64,000 bases of DNA from Cyanoderma ruficeps (taxonomy: Eukaryota; Chordata; Aves; Passeriformes; Timaliidae). Within the stretch, counting starts at the first letter, position 1. Every line of letters begins with the position of its first letter. Shown here piece by piece: positions 50,438 to 64,000 of this stretch. The position numbers were made by a program, and so were the translations under genes. The notes below the pieces were generated by a model, which was not told the DNA's origin, searched no databases, and saw only the letters and a list, made by a program, of their open reading frames with translations. Location of the stretch: NCBI GenBank assembly GCA_008694505.1, contig VZDJ01007755.1, positions 11,120,596-11,184,595 on the forward strand, written 5' to 3'.

Positions 50438-64000
<13,563 letters not shown>

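Overview
This is a 64 kb piece of a bird nuclear genome, most likely a songbird. The evidence is CR1 LINE fragments with the avian 3' end (ATTCTATG-type terminal repeats), LTR fragments that look like passerine endogenous retroviruses, an AT-rich base composition with long introns, and a vertebrate UBE2V2 gene. One N at 23967 points to a draft assembly. There are no bacterial-type operons, CRISPR arrays or complete viral genes.

The right third (about 40-64 kb) is UBE2V2 (MMS2) on the minus strand. Coding exons 2, 3 and 4 are at 53773-53918, 50312-50437 and 44560-44706. Together they encode residues 8-145 of the 145-residue protein, with canonical splice sites and matching phases. Exon 1 and the promoter lie beyond the right edge, so intron 1 is longer than 10 kb. 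An ORF-poor, AT-rich stretch below 44560 is the likely 3' UTR.

The middle (about 15-33 kb) looks like repeat-filled intergenic DNA, but on the minus strand it holds the ordered exons of a CLC-family chloride channel / proton-chloride exchanger gene. No long ORF reveals it. Recognisable exons are at 33120-32991, about 32598-32525, 28399-28254, about 24896-24758, 23400-23330, 20117-19992, 19908-19720 and probably about 15058-14968, and they follow the family order of helices and motifs. The gene appears dead: one exon has a one-base frameshift in a T run, the GKEGP and GAPxGG ion-pathway motifs are destroyed, one donor is missing and no CBS-domain exons were found. Three consecutive exons still share one open frame with good splice sites, so the loss may be fairly recent.

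The left part (1-15 kb) holds a perfect-looking tRNA-Ala(AGC) gene at 8149-8221 that abuts a CR1 copy. That CR1 is split by an LTR-like insertion with near-identical 6-bp flanks. The rest is CR1 and LTR fragments, simple repeats and sequence with no gene that I can support.
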